A program made the translations under genes and the position numbers. Shown here in pieces: positions 6,895-15,796 of a stretch of DNA of 64,000 nucleotides (within the stretch, counting starts at the first letter, position 1; every line of letters begins with the position of its first letter). A model generated the notes under the pieces. That model was not told the origin of the DNA and searched no databases. It saw only the letters and a program-made list of their open reading frames with translations. Source of the DNA: Luteimicrobium xylanilyticum (GTDB lineage Bacteria > Actinomycetota > Actinomycetes > Actinomycetales > Cellulomonadaceae); the NCBI RefSeq assembly GCF_009429125.1, contig NZ_CP045529.1, forward strand, positions 1,860,001 through 1,924,000, in the 5' to 3' direction.

Positions 6895-9012
6895 ATGCCT
6901 CTCGACACCGCCAACCCGTTCGCCGCGCCGTCGCCCCTGCCCTACGAGCTTCCCGACTTCGGTGCGGTCCGCGCCGAGCACTACCTGCCCGCCGCCCGCG
7001 CGGGCATGGCGGAGCAGCTCGACGACGTGCGAGCGATCGCCACGAGCAGCGAGCCGCCGACCCCCGGGAACGTCCTTGACGCGTTCGAGCGCACCGGCCA
7101 GCTCCTGCGCCGCGCCGCGACCGTCTTCTTCAGCACCCTGAGCGCCGACGCCACCCCCGAGCTCGAGGCGATCGAGGCCGAGCTCGCCCCCGAGCTCGCC
7201 GCCCACGAGGATGCCGTCTTCATGGACCGGGACCTGTACGCACGCTTCGTGGCGCTCGCGGACCGCGCCGCGGCGGGCGAGGTCGACCTGGACGACGAGC
7301 AGGCCTGGCTGCTGCGCAAGACGCTCGACCGGTTCACCCGGGCCGGGGTCGCGCTCGACGACGCCGCCCAGGCCCGGCTGCGCGAGCTCAACACCCGCCT
7401 GACGTCGCTCGAGGCCGCCTTCGGGCGCACGCTGCTCGCCGCGTCGAACGCGGCCGCCGTCCTCGTCACGGACCGGTCCGACCTCGCCGGCCTGCCCGAC
7501 GACGCCGTGGCCGCCGCAGCGCAGGCCGCGCGTGACGGGGGTCACCCGGGCGACGACGAGCACGGGCCGTGGCTGCTCGAGCTCCAGCTCCCGACGCAGC
7601 AGGCGGTCGTCGCGACCCTCGACGACGCCGACGTGCGTGCGCGCGTCCAGGCGGCTGCGGAGGCCCGGGGAGCGGGCGGCGAGCACGACACGCGAGGCAT
7701 CCTCGTCGAGATCGCGCACCTGCGTGCCGAGAAGGCACGACTGCTCGGGTACGCGCACTACGCCGACTACGTGGCCGCGGACGGTACCGCGGGAACGGGT
7801 GAGGCCGTCGCCGACGTCCTCGAACGGCTCGCCCCGGCCGCCGTCGCGAACGCACGCCGCGAGGGCGACGACCTTGCGACGTACGCGGCGCAGGCCGGTC
7901 TGCCGACGACCGGGTCGCCCGTCGCCGCGGGCGACTGGGCGTACCTGTCCGACCGGCTCCGCACGGCCCGCCACGACCTCGATGCCTCCGCGCTGCGGCC
8001 CTACCTGGAGCTCGAGCGCGTCCTGCGGGACGGCGTGTTCGAGGCCGCCCGCCGGCTGTACGGGCTGACGTTCGCCGAACGCGACGACCTCGTGGGCTAC
8101 CACCCGGACGTGCGTGTCTTCGAGGTCTTCGACGAGGCGACCGCCGGCCCGGGCGGCGGGCCCGGCGTCCCCGGCGAGGGGATCGGCCTGTTCCTCGCCG
8201 ACTACTGGACCCGCGCGTCCAAGCGTGGCGGCGCCTGGATGAACAACCTGGTCGACCAGAACCACCTGCTGGACCAGCGCCCCGTCGTCGTCAACAACCT
8301 CAACCTCCCCAAGCCGCCCGCCGGGAGCCCGACGCTGCTCGAGTGGGACAACGTGATCACGCTGTTCCACGAGTTCGGGCACGCGCTGCACGGCCTGTTC
8401 TCCGACGTGCGCTACCCGTCCCGCTCGGGCACCGAGGTTCCGCGCGACTTCGTCGAGTACCCCTCGCAGGTCAACGAGATGTGGGCGTGGGAGCCCGAGA
8501 TCCTGCGCTCCTACGCCGTGCACCACGTCACCGGCGAGCCCATGCCCTCCGCGTGGGTCGACACGCTCCTCGCGACCCGGCAGTGGGGCGAGGGCTTCGC
8601 GACGACCGAGTACCTCGCGGCGGCGCTCCTCGACCAGGCGTGGCACCGCCTCGCGCCCGACGACGTCCCGACCGACCCTGCGGACGTCGCCACGTTCGAG
8701 GAGCGGGCGCTCGGCGCGGCCGGCGTCGACTACGCGCCGGTCCCGCCCCGCTACCGCTCCACGTACTTCAACCACGTGTTCGGGGGCGGCTACGCGGCCG
8801 GCTACTACTCGTACATCTGGTCGGAGGTCCTCGACGCCGACACCGTCGAGTGGTTCCGGGAGAACGGTGGCCTGGAGCGCACGAACGGCGACCGGTTCCG
8901 GCGCACCCTCCTCGCGCGCGGCGGCGGTACCGACCCCATGGACGCGTTCCGCGAGCTGCGCGGGCGCGAGCCCGAGATCGCCCCGCTGCTCGCACGTCGC
9001 GGCCTTGCCTGA
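6895..9012 (+). CDS. M3 family metallopeptidase (peptidyl-dipeptidase Dcp/oligopeptidase type)
   Basis: The 705-residue cytoplasmic enzyme belongs to peptidase family M3, which cleaves short peptides. The zinc-binding HEFGH motif lies at about residues 492-496, and the third ligand Glu lies in VEYPSQVNEMW about 25 residues later. The C-terminal segment with FNHVFGGGYAAGYYSYIWSEVL is also characteristic of the family, and the length matches Dcp (about 680). There is no signal peptide. A GACGAT hexamer ends 6 bases before ATG 6895, suggesting leaderless expression. It likely recycles peptides, and the next gene also encodes a peptidase-fold enzyme. Confidence 0.93.
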   Translation: MPLDTANPFAAPSPLPYELPDFGAVRAEHYLPAARAGMAEQLDDVRAIATSSEPPTPGNVLDAFERTGQLLRRAATVFFSTLSADATPELEAIEAELAPELAAHEDAVFMDRDLYARFVALADRAAAGEVDLDDEQAWLLRKTLDRFTRAGVALDDAAQARLRELNTRLTSLEAAFGRTLLAASNAAAVLVTDRSDLAGLPDDAVAAAAQAARDGGHPGDDEHGPWLLELQLPTQQAVVATLDDADVRARVQAAAEARGAGGEHDTRGILVEIAHLRAEKARLLGYAHYADYVAADGTAGTGEAVADVLERLAPAAVANARREGDDLATYAAQAGLPTTGSPVAAGDWAYLSDRLRTARHDLDASALRPYLELERVLRDGVFEAARRLYGLTFAERDDLVGYHPDVRVFEVFDEATAGPGGGPGVPGEGIGLFLADYWTRASKRGGAWMNNLVDQNHLLDQRPVVVNNLNLPKPPAGSPTLLEWDNVITLFHEFGHALHGLFSDVRYPSRSGTEVPRDFVEYPSQVNEMWAWEPEILRSYAVHHVTGEPMPSAWVDTLLATRQWGEGFATTEYLAAALLDQAWHRLAPDDVPTDPADVATFEERALGAAGVDYAPVPPRYRSTYFNHVFGGGYAAGYYSYIWSEVLDADTVEWFRENGGLERTNGDRFRRTLLARGGGTDPMDAFRELRGREPEIAPLLARRGLA

Positions 9013-9086
9013 GAGCCTCGGCCGTCACGGCCTCCCCGCCCTGCGACGCCGGACCCACGCGGGCGGGGAGTCGTGCGGCGCGCGGG

Positions 9087-9092
9087 TAGCGT
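9087..9092 (+). promoter_or_regulatory. -10 hexamer TAGCGT for the M20 peptidase
   Basis: TAGCGT ends 6 bases before ATG 9099 and there is no Shine-Dalgarno sequence. This supports a leaderless transcript and that start codon. Confidence 0.5.
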
Positions 9093-9098
9093 GACCCC

Positions 9099-10445
9099 AT
9101 GACCGTCACGCCGAGCCACGCCGCCCGTCCCGCAACCTTCCCCTCGGCCGAGGACGAGGTCGTCGAGATCTGCCGCGACCTCCTGCGGATCGACACGTCG
9201 AACTACGGCGACGACTCGGGGCCGGGCGAGCGCGCCGCCGCGGAGCACGTCGCGGCGCTCCTGTCCGAGGTGGGGCTCGACGTCGACGTCTTCGAGTCCG
9301 CCCCCGGCCGCACGAGCGTCGTGACCCGCGTCGAGGGCGCGGACCGCAGCCGGCCCGCCCTCGTCGTGCACGGCCACCTCGACGTCGTGCCCGCGCGCGC
9401 CGACGACTGGAGCGTCGACCCGTTCGCCGGCGAGGAGCGCGACGGCATGCTCTGGGGGCGCGGCGCCGTCGACATGAAGGACATGGACGCGATGATCCTC
9501 GCCGTCCTGCGCCGGATGATCCGTGACGGCCGCAAGCCGGCCCGCGACCTCGTCGTCGCCTTCTTCGCCGACGAGGAGGCCGGCGGCGTCCAGGGCGCCC
9601 AGTGGGCGGTCGACCGTCGCCCCGAGCTCTTCGAGGGCGCCACCGAGGCCGTGAGCGAGGTCGGCGGGTACAGCGTCGACGTCGACGGGCACCGCGCCTA
9701 CCTCCTGCAGACCGCCGAGAAGGGCCTGTGGTGGCTGCGGCTCGTCGCCGACGGCAAGGCGGGCCACGGGTCCCAGGTCAACCTCGACAACGCCGTGACC
9801 CGGCTCGCCGGCGCCGTCGCCCGGATCGGCGCCCACCGGTGGCCGCTACGCCTCACCCCGACCGTCGACGCGCTCCTGAGGGGCGTCGCTGACCTCACCG
9901 GCCTCCCGTACGACCCTCACGACCCCGACGCCGTCGACCGCCTCGTCGCGGCCCTCGGCCCGGCCGCCGCGTTCGTCGGCGCGACCGTCCGGCACACCGC
10001 CAACCCCACGCAGCTCGACGCCGGGTACAAGGCCAACGTGGTCCCCGGCAGCGCGTCCGCGACCGTCGACGCGCGGTTCCTGCCCGGGCACGAGGCCGAG
10101 GCCGAGGCCCAGCTCCGGGCGCTCGCGGGCGAGGGCGTCCGGTTCGAGACCACCCACCGCGACGTCGCGCTCGAGGTGCCGTTCTCGGGCGGCCTCGTCG
10201 ACGCGATGTCGGCGGCGCTGCTCGCGGAGGACCCGGGGGCGTCCGTCCTGCCGTACACGCTCTCGGGCGGCACGGACAACAAGTCGCTCTCCCGGCTCGG
10301 GATCACCGGCTACGGGTTCGCGCCGCTGCGCCTGCCCGCGGACCTCGACTTCGCGGGCATGTTCCACGGCGTGGACGAGCGCGTGCCGCTCGACGCGCTG
10401 CGCTTCGGGGTGCGCGTGCTCGACCGGTTCCTCGCGACCTGCTGA
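9099..10445 (+). CDS. M20/M25/M40 family metallohydrolase
   Basis: The 448-residue enzyme shows the dinuclear zinc site of the M20 family. H93 and D95 lie in VVHGHLDVVP, the bridging aspartate D125 in GRGAVDMKDMD, and the general-base and ligand glutamates in FFADEEAGG (E159, E160). A lid or dimerisation domain follows (EKGLWWLRLVADGKAGHGS), and the last His ligand is expected near GMFHGVDE. Members hydrolyse dipeptides, N-acyl amino acids or succinyl-diaminopimelate; the exact substrate cannot be set here, although DapE-like or CPG2-like dipeptidase activity is plausible. It is convergent with the fructosamine kinase gene, 15 bases away. Confidence 0.9.
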   Translation: MTVTPSHAARPATFPSAEDEVVEICRDLLRIDTSNYGDDSGPGERAAAEHVAALLSEVGLDVDVFESAPGRTSVVTRVEGADRSRPALVVHGHLDVVPARADDWSVDPFAGEERDGMLWGRGAVDMKDMDAMILAVLRRMIRDGRKPARDLVVAFFADEEAGGVQGAQWAVDRRPELFEGATEAVSEVGGYSVDVDGHRAYLLQTAEKGLWWLRLVADGKAGHGSQVNLDNAVTRLAGAVARIGAHRWPLRLTPTVDALLRGVADLTGLPYDPHDPDAVDRLVAALGPAAAFVGATVRHTANPTQLDAGYKANVVPGSASATVDARFLPGHEAEAEAQLRALAGEGVRFETTHRDVALEVPFSGGLVDAMSAALLAEDPGASVLPYTLSGGTDNKSLSRLGITGYGFAPLRLPADLDFAGMFHGVDERVPLDALRFGVRVLDRFLATC

Positions 10446-10460
10446 GCGGGTCGGCGCCCC

Positions 10461-11288
10461 TCACCCGAGCAGCGCGTCGAGCATCCGGCGCAGCTGCGTG
10501 ACGTACCCGCCGCCGAACAGCACGGCGTGCACCGCGACCGGGTACACCTGGTGCACGACGACGCGGTGGCGCCAGCCCCGTCCCAGGGGGTGGGCGGCGT
10601 CGTAGGCGGCGAGCAGCGCGTCGAGGTGCGGCGCGCCGAACAGGGCCAGCATCGCGAGGTCGGCCTCGCGGTGCCCGCCGTGCGCGGCGGGGTCGATGAG
10701 CACGGCCTCGACGTCGGCAGGCTCGTCGCCCCGGCCGGTCGCCGTCCACATCACGTTGCCCGACCAGAGGTCGCCGTGGACCCGCGCAGGCCGGTCGCCC
10801 GTCTCCCAGCGGGCGGCCTGGTCGGCGAGCCGGTGCAGCGCGTCCGCGTCGGCGCGGGTGAGCGCCCCACGCTCGAGCCCCTGGGCCGCCACGGGCCGCA
10901 GCCGGGCCTCGCCCCAGAACTCGGCCCAGGTGCCCCTCGCTCCCGTGGGCAGCGGGAGCGGGTCGTCGAGCGGCCCGAAGAACGCGTCGCCCGACCAGCC
11001 CGGTGGCGGGCTGCCCCAGGCGGGTGCACCGGCGTCGTGCAGGACGGCGAGGTCGTGCCCCAGCCGGGTCGCGGCCTCGCGCGTCGCCGCGACGGGGACG
11101 ATGCGCTCGAGGTCGAGGTGGTCCTCGCCCACGTCCCGCACGGCCACGACGCGGGGACCGTGCGGCTCGCCCGGTGCGGGCGGCAGGCGGACCTCGTCCA
11201 GCCAGGCGAGCCCCGCCGCCTCGCACCGGAAGAACCCGGTGGGGGCGCCGGACCGCGCCTTGCGGAAGGTGGCGTCGTCGTCGGGCAC
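10461..11288 (-). CDS. Fructosamine kinase family protein
   Basis: This 275-residue protein belongs to the fructosamine/ketosamine-3-kinase family. It has FRKARSGAPTGFFRCEAAGLAWL at the N-terminus, the kinase catalytic loop VHGDLWSGNVMW and the metal-binding IDPAAHGGHREADLAML. Such enzymes phosphorylate sugar adducts on proteins or free amines and help remove glycation. GTG 11288 gives a normal family length; no ATG is better placed. It begins 20 bases after the DUF5703 gene ends on the same strand, so the two may be co-transcribed. The annotation is solid at family level, but the substrate is inferred. Confidence 0.88.
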   Translation of the reverse strand: MPDDDATFRKARSGAPTGFFRCEAAGLAWLDEVRLPPAPGEPHGPRVVAVRDVGEDHLDLERIVPVAATREAATRLGHDLAVLHDAGAPAWGSPPPGWSGDAFFGPLDDPLPLPTGARGTWAEFWGEARLRPVAAQGLERGALTRADADALHRLADQAARWETGDRPARVHGDLWSGNVMWTATGRGDEPADVEAVLIDPAAHGGHREADLAMLALFGAPHLDALLAAYDAAHPLGRGWRHRVVVHQVYPVAVHAVLFGGGYVTQLRRMLDALLG

Positions 11289-11308
11289 GGGAGACGTGAC
11301 GGGCGCGG

Positions 11309-11521
11309 TCAGAGCGTGGACTGGACGCGGATGATCCGGCGCCGGAGCTGGACGCGGCGCTCGCCGCCCACGTACAGCACGGTGCGGTGCAGCTCCCACC
11401 TGCCGTACTCCGCCTGCTCGGTCAGGGCACGCCGCGCGTCGGCGCGACTGGTGCCCCGGTCGAAGCGCACCGTCCGGTACTCGTACTGGGCCTCGGACGT
11501 GCGGTGCGACCGGTGGGACAT
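11309..11521 (-). CDS. DUF5703 family protein
   Basis: This 70-residue basic protein has the DUF5703 pattern: an EYRTVRFDRGTSRADARRAL segment, AEYGRWELHRTVLY and a C-terminal RRRIIRV. It is small, cytoplasmic and restricted to actinobacteria, with no known function. ATG 11521 is preceded by GAGGAGG with ideal spacing. It is the upstream partner of the fructosamine kinase gene, separated by 20 bases. The pairing could mean shared regulation, but nothing shows a shared function. Confidence 0.85.
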   Translation of the reverse strand: MSHRSHRTSEAQYEYRTVRFDRGTSRADARRALTEQAEYGRWELHRTVLYVGGERRVQLRRRIIRVQSTL

Positions 11522-11575
11522 GGGGCCTCCTCGGGTGCGGGACCAGTTGACTGTCCATTGTGCCCCGCCCGGCGC

Positions 11576-11581
11576 TACCGT
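11576..11581 (+). promoter_or_regulatory. -10 hexamer TACCGT for the acidic protein gene
   Basis: TACCGT ends 6 bases before ATG 11588, and no ribosome binding site is visible. The DUF5703 gene is transcribed away from the same 66-base gap. Confidence 0.5.
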
Positions 11582-11587
11582 TCGGAT

Positions 11588-11914
11588 ATGACCGCTGACC
11601 CGCGCGCCGCCCTGGACCGTCTCGTCGCCGCGCTCGAGGCGCACTACAACGCGGTCGCGGCCCGCCGCAGCGACGACGACCCCGCCGTCGACGACGCGTA
11701 CGACGTCCTCGCGGACGCGTTCGAGGTGTACGACGAGGCGGTCCTGCAGTCGTACGGCGAGGTCCTGCCGTTCGCCCTCGTGGAGGACGACGAGGACGAG
11801 GACGACGACGAGGACGACCACCACGACGACCACGACCTCGAGGACGACGAGCACGACTTCGACGACGAGGACGAGGACCACGACTTCGACGAGCCCGCGT
11901 ACCGCGCGGACTGA
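11588..11914 (+). CDS. Acidic low-complexity protein (often annotated primosomal protein)
   Basis: The 108-residue product has a helical N-terminal half (PRAALDRLVAALEAHYNAVAARR, then DDAYDVLADAFEVYDEAVL) and a C-terminal half made almost only of Asp, Glu and His, ending EPAYRAD. Related actinobacterial proteins are often called primosomal protein without functional evidence, and I would not transfer that name. The tail is predicted to be disordered and strongly negative, and its histidines could bind metal. The leaderless -10 element sets ATG 11588. It stands alone between two minus-strand genes. Confidence 0.75.
   Translation: MTADPRAALDRLVAALEAHYNAVAARRSDDDPAVDDAYDVLADAFEVYDEAVLQSYGEVLPFALVEDDEDEDDDEDDHHDDHDLEDDEHDFDDEDEDHDFDEPAYRAD
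11782..11894 (+). repeat. Low-complexity GAC/GAG (Asp/Glu) codon tract
   Basis: Within the acidic protein gene, GAC, GAG and CAC codons repeat irregularly for about 110 bases. The repeats are in register with the codons, so copy-number changes would mostly stay in frame. Confidence 0.7.
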
Positions 11915-11951
11915 CCGCGCACCCGGTGCCGCGCCGGGATGGTCGGTCGAG

Positions 11952-12935
11952 TCAGAGCGGCGGGGCGCCGTCCCAGCGCTCGGGGTACCCGCCCTCCGGT
12001 GCGGAGACGTCGTCCAGGGCGTCGTAGAGCTCTGCGGGCAGCACCAGGTCGAGCGCTGCGAGCGAGGCCTGCAGCTGGCCGGGCGTGCGCGCGCCCACGA
12101 TCGCCGACGCGACCCCGGCGCGGGCCAGCAGCCACGCGAGCGCGACCTCGAGGGGCTCGCGCCCGAGCCCGGCCGCGGCCGTCGCGACCGCCTCCACCAC
12201 GCCCGTGGCCCGCGCGTCGAGGTACTGGGACACGAACGCGCCCAGGTGCGGCGACGCCGCCCGCGAGTCGGACGGGACGGCGCCCCGGTACTTGCCCGTG
12301 AGGACGCCCCGGCCGAGCGGGGACCAGGCGAGCACCCCCTGCCCGAGCGCGCGGGCGGCGGGCAGCGCCTCGTGCTCGACCCCCCGCTGCACGAGCGAGT
12401 ACTCGAGCTGCAGGGCGGTCACGGGCGCCTGCGTCCGGGCGAGCGCCCCCGCGAGGTACGACGACGCCCAGGCCGGGTGGTTCGACAGCCCCACGTAGCG
12501 CGCACGCCCCGAGGCGACGACCTGCTGGAGCGTGTCCGCGACCTCGGCCGGCGGCGTCGAGCTGTCGGGGGTGTGCACGAGGAACAGGTCGACGTGGTCC
12601 GTCCCGAGGCGGGCGAGCGACGCGTCCAGACCGTCCAGCAGGGAGCGCCGCGAGGTGTCGGCACGGGCCCCGTCACGCGTGCGGACCAGCCCCGCCTTGG
12701 TGCACAGCACGAGCTCGGCGCGGTCGACCTGGCCGTCGAGCAGCGAGCCCAGCACCCGCTCCGCGTCCCCGCCCCCGTAGGACGCCGCGGTGTCGACGAG
12801 CGTGCCGCCCGCGTCGACGAAGTCGCGGAGCTGGTCGGCGGCGTCGAGCGCGTCCGTGTCGCGCCCCCAGGTCATGGTCCCGAGCCCCAGCTCGGAGACC
12901 CGCAGACCGCTGTGCCCGACGACGCGTTGCTCCAT
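11952..12935 (-). CDS. Aldo/keto reductase
   Basis: The 327-residue protein is an NADPH-dependent aldo/keto reductase with a TIM-barrel fold. Catalytic residues are visible as Asp in [14 protein letters not shown] (with Tyr), Lys in VLCTKAG and His in DLFLVHTPD. The NADPH-binding C-terminal segment is [19 protein letters not shown]. The physiological substrate cannot be read from the sequence. ATG 12935 lies 7 bases from a TACCCT hexamer on the minus strand. That element overlaps the -10 of the divergent uppP gene by two bases, so both transcripts appear to be leaderless and their promoters compete. Confidence 0.9.
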   Translation of the reverse strand: MEQRVVGHSGLRVSELGLGTMTWGRDTDALDAADQLRDFVDAGGTLVDTAASYGGGDAERVLGSLLDGQVDRAELVLCTKAGLVRTRDGARADTSRRSLLDGLDASLARLGTDHVDLFLVHTPDSSTPPAEVADTLQQVVASGRARYVGLSNHPAWASSYLAGALARTQAPVTALQLEYSLVQRGVEHEALPAARALGQGVLAWSPLGRGVLTGKYRGAVPSDSRAASPHLGAFVSQYLDARATGVVEAVATAAAGLGREPLEVALAWLLARAGVASAIVGARTPGQLQASLAALDLVLPAELYDALDDVSAPEGGYPERWDGAPPL

Positions 12936-12942
12936 GCGCGGC

Positions 12943-12952
12943 AGGGTATCGT
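12943..12952. promoter_or_regulatory. Overlapping divergent -10 elements (aldo/keto reductase and uppP)
   Basis: On the minus strand TACCCT (complement of 12943-12948) lies 7 bases before ATG 12935. On the plus strand TATCGT (12947-12952) lies 8 bases before GTG 12961. The hexamers share two base pairs, so simultaneous initiation in both directions is unlikely. Confidence 0.5.
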
Positions 12953-12960
12953 GGCGCCCC

Positions 12961-13839
12961 GTGTCGATGTGGCAAGCCATCCTGATGGGCCTCGTGCAAG
13001 GCCTCACCGAGTACCTGCCCGTGTCGTCGTCGGCGCACCTGCGCATCGTCGGCGAGCTGATCGGGGCAGGTGACCCCGGCGCGGCCTTCACGGCGATGAT
13101 CCAGATCGGCACCGAGGCCGCGGTGCTGCTGTACTTCCGCCGCGACATCAAGCGGATCTGCATCGCGTGGTGGCACGCCGTCACCGGCAAGCAGGGAGCC
13201 GACCGTGCGGCACGCTTCGGCGCCCACGACCCCGACGCCCGCATGGCCTGGTACATCGCGCTCGGGTCGCTGCCGATCGTCGTCCTCGGCCTCGCGTTCC
13301 AGGACGCGATCGAGACCCACTTCCGCAACCTGTGGCTCATCGCGTTCACGCTCGCCGCGTTCGGCCTCATCCTCGGCTGGGCCGACAAGCGGGGCGAGCA
13401 CAAGCGCACCCTCGACGAGCTCAACCCACGGCGGGCGACCGCGTTCGGGTTCGCCCAGGCCCTCGCGCTGATCCCCGGGGTCTCCCGGTCGGGCGGCACG
13501 ATCACCGCCGGCCTCCTGATGGGCTTCACGCGCGAGGCGGCCGCCCGCTACTCGTTCCTGCTCGCGATCCCCGCCGTGCTCGGTTCCGGGCTGTTCGAGC
13601 TCGCCAAGTCCGTGGGCGGCGACGCCACGGCCGGTGCCCCGGGCTTCGGCCCCACGCTCGTCGCGACGATCGTGTCGTTCCTCGTCGGCTACGTCGTCAT
13701 CATCGGGTTCCTCAAGATCGTGTCGACGTTCTCCTACAAGCCCTTCGTCGTGTACCGGATCGGGCTCGCGGTCGTCGTCGTCCTGCTGCTGCTGAGCGGC
13801 GCGCTCGAGCCCGTCGGGAAGCTCGCGGGCGCCGTCTGA
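12961..13839 (+). CDS. uppP: Undecaprenyl-diphosphate phosphatase (UppP/BacA)
   Basis: UppP recycles the lipid carrier of peptidoglycan synthesis by removing one phosphate from undecaprenyl diphosphate at the cytoplasmic membrane, and confers bacitracin tolerance. The 292-residue protein has the two signature blocks: [14 protein letters not shown] near the N-terminus and [20 protein letters not shown] in the middle. Several hydrophobic helices surround them. GTG 12961 fits the leaderless -10 at 12947-12952; ATG 12967 is possible two codons later. The following gene is mshC, as also near uppP in mycobacteria. Confidence 0.95.
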   Translation: MSMWQAILMGLVQGLTEYLPVSSSAHLRIVGELIGAGDPGAAFTAMIQIGTEAAVLLYFRRDIKRICIAWWHAVTGKQGADRAARFGAHDPDARMAWYIALGSLPIVVLGLAFQDAIETHFRNLWLIAFTLAAFGLILGWADKRGEHKRTLDELNPRRATAFGFAQALALIPGVSRSGGTITAGLLMGFTREAAARYSFLLAIPAVLGSGLFELAKSVGGDATAGAPGFGPTLVATIVSFLVGYVVIIGFLKIVSTFSYKPFVVYRIGLAVVVVLLLLSGALEPVGKLAGAV

Positions 13840-13901
13840 CGTCGGCATCCGTCCACCTGCGCCGGGGTTGGACGGGCTCCGGGGCGCGGAGCGAACCCAC
13901 C

Positions 13902-13907
13902 TAGACT
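13902..13907 (+). promoter_or_regulatory. -10 hexamer TAGACT for mshC
   Basis: TAGACT ends 6 bases before GTG 13914. The same hexamer precedes trmI at 22620, with an 8-base gap. No ribosome binding site is present at either. Confidence 0.5.
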
Positions 13908-13913
13908 GGGCGC

Positions 13914-15278
13914 GTGCACTCCTGGCCCGCGCCGCAGATCCCCGCCCTCCCGTCACGCTCGGACACCGGCCCCGACGGCCCGGCGGAGGTCCGGGTCCAC
14001 GACTCCAGCACCGGTGAGCTCGTCGTGGCCGCCCCGGGGGCGCACGCCCGCATGTACGTGTGCGGCATCACGCCCTACGATGCGACCCACCTCGGTCACG
14101 CCGCCACCTACGTGGCGTTCGACCTGCTCCAGCGGGCCTGGCGCGACGCCGGGAAGAAGGTCACCTACGCGTCCAACGTGACCGACGTCGACGACCCGCT
14201 CCTCGAGCGCGCGTCCGCGACCGGCGTCGACTGGCGTGAGCTGGCAGCCGCCCAGACCGCTCTGTTCGCGGAGGACATGGCCGCCCTCGGCGTCATCCCG
14301 CCCGACGTGTACGTCGGCGCCGTGGAGTCCGTGCCCGACGTCGTCCGCGCCGTGAGCGAGCTCGTGGCCTCGGGCGCGGCGTACCGGGTGCCGCTCGAGG
14401 ACGAGGCCGGGGGAGACCGGCCCGACCTCGGCGACGTGTACGCCGACCTGTCCGTCGACGACGCCTTCGGGGCCGTCTCCCGCCTGGACCGGGACGCGAT
14501 GCTCGCGCTGTTCGCCGAGCGAGGCGGCGACCCCGACCGGGCCGGGAAGCGCGACGCCCTCGACCCGCTCCTGTGGCGCCGTGAACGCCCGGGGGAGCCC
14601 GCGTGGGACGGCGGCGACCTCGGCACCGGCCGCCCCGGCTGGCACATCGAGTGCGCCCTCATCGGCGCCCACGGCCTCGGTCCCGCGTTCGACGTCCAGG
14701 GCGGCGGCGTGGACCTGCTGTTCCCGCACCACGAGATGTCCAGCTCGCACCTGCGCGTCCTGCCCGACGCCGTCTTCGACGCCACCGGCGAGGACGCGGC
14801 AGAGGCTCCGGCCGTGGAGTCCGTGCCCACCGACGGGCGCGCCGCCCGCGTCAACCTGCACGCCGCCCTGCTCGCCTACGAGGGCGAGAAGATGAGCAAG
14901 TCCCGCGGGAACCTCGTCTTCGTCTCCACCCTGCGCCGCGCCGGCGTCGACCCGATGGCCATCCGGCTCGCGATCCTCGCGCACCACTACCGCACCCCCT
15001 GGGAGTGGACCGACCACGACCTCGAGAGCGCCCAGGCCCGCCTCGACCGGTGGCGCGCGGCGCTCGCGGGCAACGGGGGTCCGTCTGCGGACGCTACGCT
15101 CGCCGACGTTCGGGCCGCCGTCGCGGACGACCTCGACGCTCCCCGGGCGCTCGCCGCCGTCGACGCGTGGGCCGACCGGGCGCTCGCCCCGGGCGCCGAC
15201 AGCGAGGACGGCTGGGACGAGGGCGCCCCCGGGGTCGTCGCGCGCGCCGTCGACGCGCTGCTCGGCGTGCGGCTGTGA
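13914..15278 (+). CDS. mshC: Cysteine:1D-myo-inosityl glucosaminide ligase (mycothiol synthesis)
   Basis: MshC joins cysteine to GlcN-myo-inositol with ATP, the penultimate step of mycothiol biosynthesis. The 454-residue protein resembles cysteinyl-tRNA synthetase: the zinc Cys and HIGH-like motif lie in [35 protein letters not shown] holds further zinc ligands, and the KMSKS loop is present as [24 protein letters not shown] is also diagnostic. It lacks the tRNA anticodon-binding tail of CysS, which separates MshC from it. GTG 13914 follows a leaderless -10. Its stop overlaps a potential GTG start of the next gene. Confidence 0.95.
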   Translation: MHSWPAPQIPALPSRSDTGPDGPAEVRVHDSSTGELVVAAPGAHARMYVCGITPYDATHLGHAATYVAFDLLQRAWRDAGKKVTYASNVTDVDDPLLERASATGVDWRELAAAQTALFAEDMAALGVIPPDVYVGAVESVPDVVRAVSELVASGAAYRVPLEDEAGGDRPDLGDVYADLSVDDAFGAVSRLDRDAMLALFAERGGDPDRAGKRDALDPLLWRRERPGEPAWDGGDLGTGRPGWHIECALIGAHGLGPAFDVQGGGVDLLFPHHEMSSSHLRVLPDAVFDATGEDAAEAPAVESVPTDGRAARVNLHAALLAYEGEKMSKSRGNLVFVSTLRRAGVDPMAIRLAILAHHYRTPWEWTDHDLESAQARLDRWRAALAGNGGPSADATLADVRAAVADDLDAPRALAAVDAWADRALAPGADSEDGWDEGAPGVVARAVDALLGVRL

Positions 15279-15734
15279 CGACGCCCCCACCCCCAGGCAC
15301 CGCCGACGGTTAGGAAGCTCAGCGACGATCCCGCGCGCCTCGATCTCGGCGCCGTCTGGGAGTTCCTGTCGACCGAGGCCTACTGCGGCCGGTGGCGGAC
15401 CCGGGCCGACGTCGAGGCACAGGTCGCCGGGGCGTGGCGGGTCGTCGGTGCCTACGCCGCCGACGGCGCGCAGGTCGGCTTCGCGCGAGCCGTGTCGGAC
15501 GGCGCCGGCTTCGCCTACCTCGCCGACGTGTTCGTCGCTCCCGAGCACCGCGGGCACAGGCTGGGGCACCGGCTCGTCGAGACCATGGTCGACCACGGGC
15601 CCGGAGCCGACTTCCGGTGGGTCCTGTTCACGCGCGACGCGCACGGGCTCTACGCCTCGCACGGGTTCGCCGAGCCGGGCGAGCGGGCGATGGTCCGGCA
15701 GGCGCGCGGCGCCCTGGCCGCGCCGCAAGCCTGA
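15275..15734 (+). pseudogene. GNAT acetyltransferase gene with a 5' frameshift
   Basis: From about 15312 the frame reads RKLSDDPARLDLGAVWEFLS and continues through AYLADVFVAPEHRGHRLGHR (acetyl-CoA binding) to LYASHGFAEPG, a complete small GNAT domain. No start codon exists in that frame before GTG 15492, which would remove half the domain. The natural start is GTG 15275, overlapping the mshC stop as GTGA, but its frame ends at TAG 15311. Removing one base in the C-rich tract 15283-15294 joins the two frames. It may be a recent frameshift, a sequencing error, or slippage. Substrate unknown. Confidence 0.6.
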
Positions 15735-15796
15735 CCCGGAATCGGGTGCGGCTCTTCCGGCAGAAGGCGCCCACTCCGGAAGAAGGCACCACTCCG

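Noticed and set aside
5575-8775. A 1066-codon minus-strand open frame under the AI-2E transporter and M3 peptidase genes
   Set aside because: It is a shadow of the plus-strand genes, with no motif and reversed codon bias.
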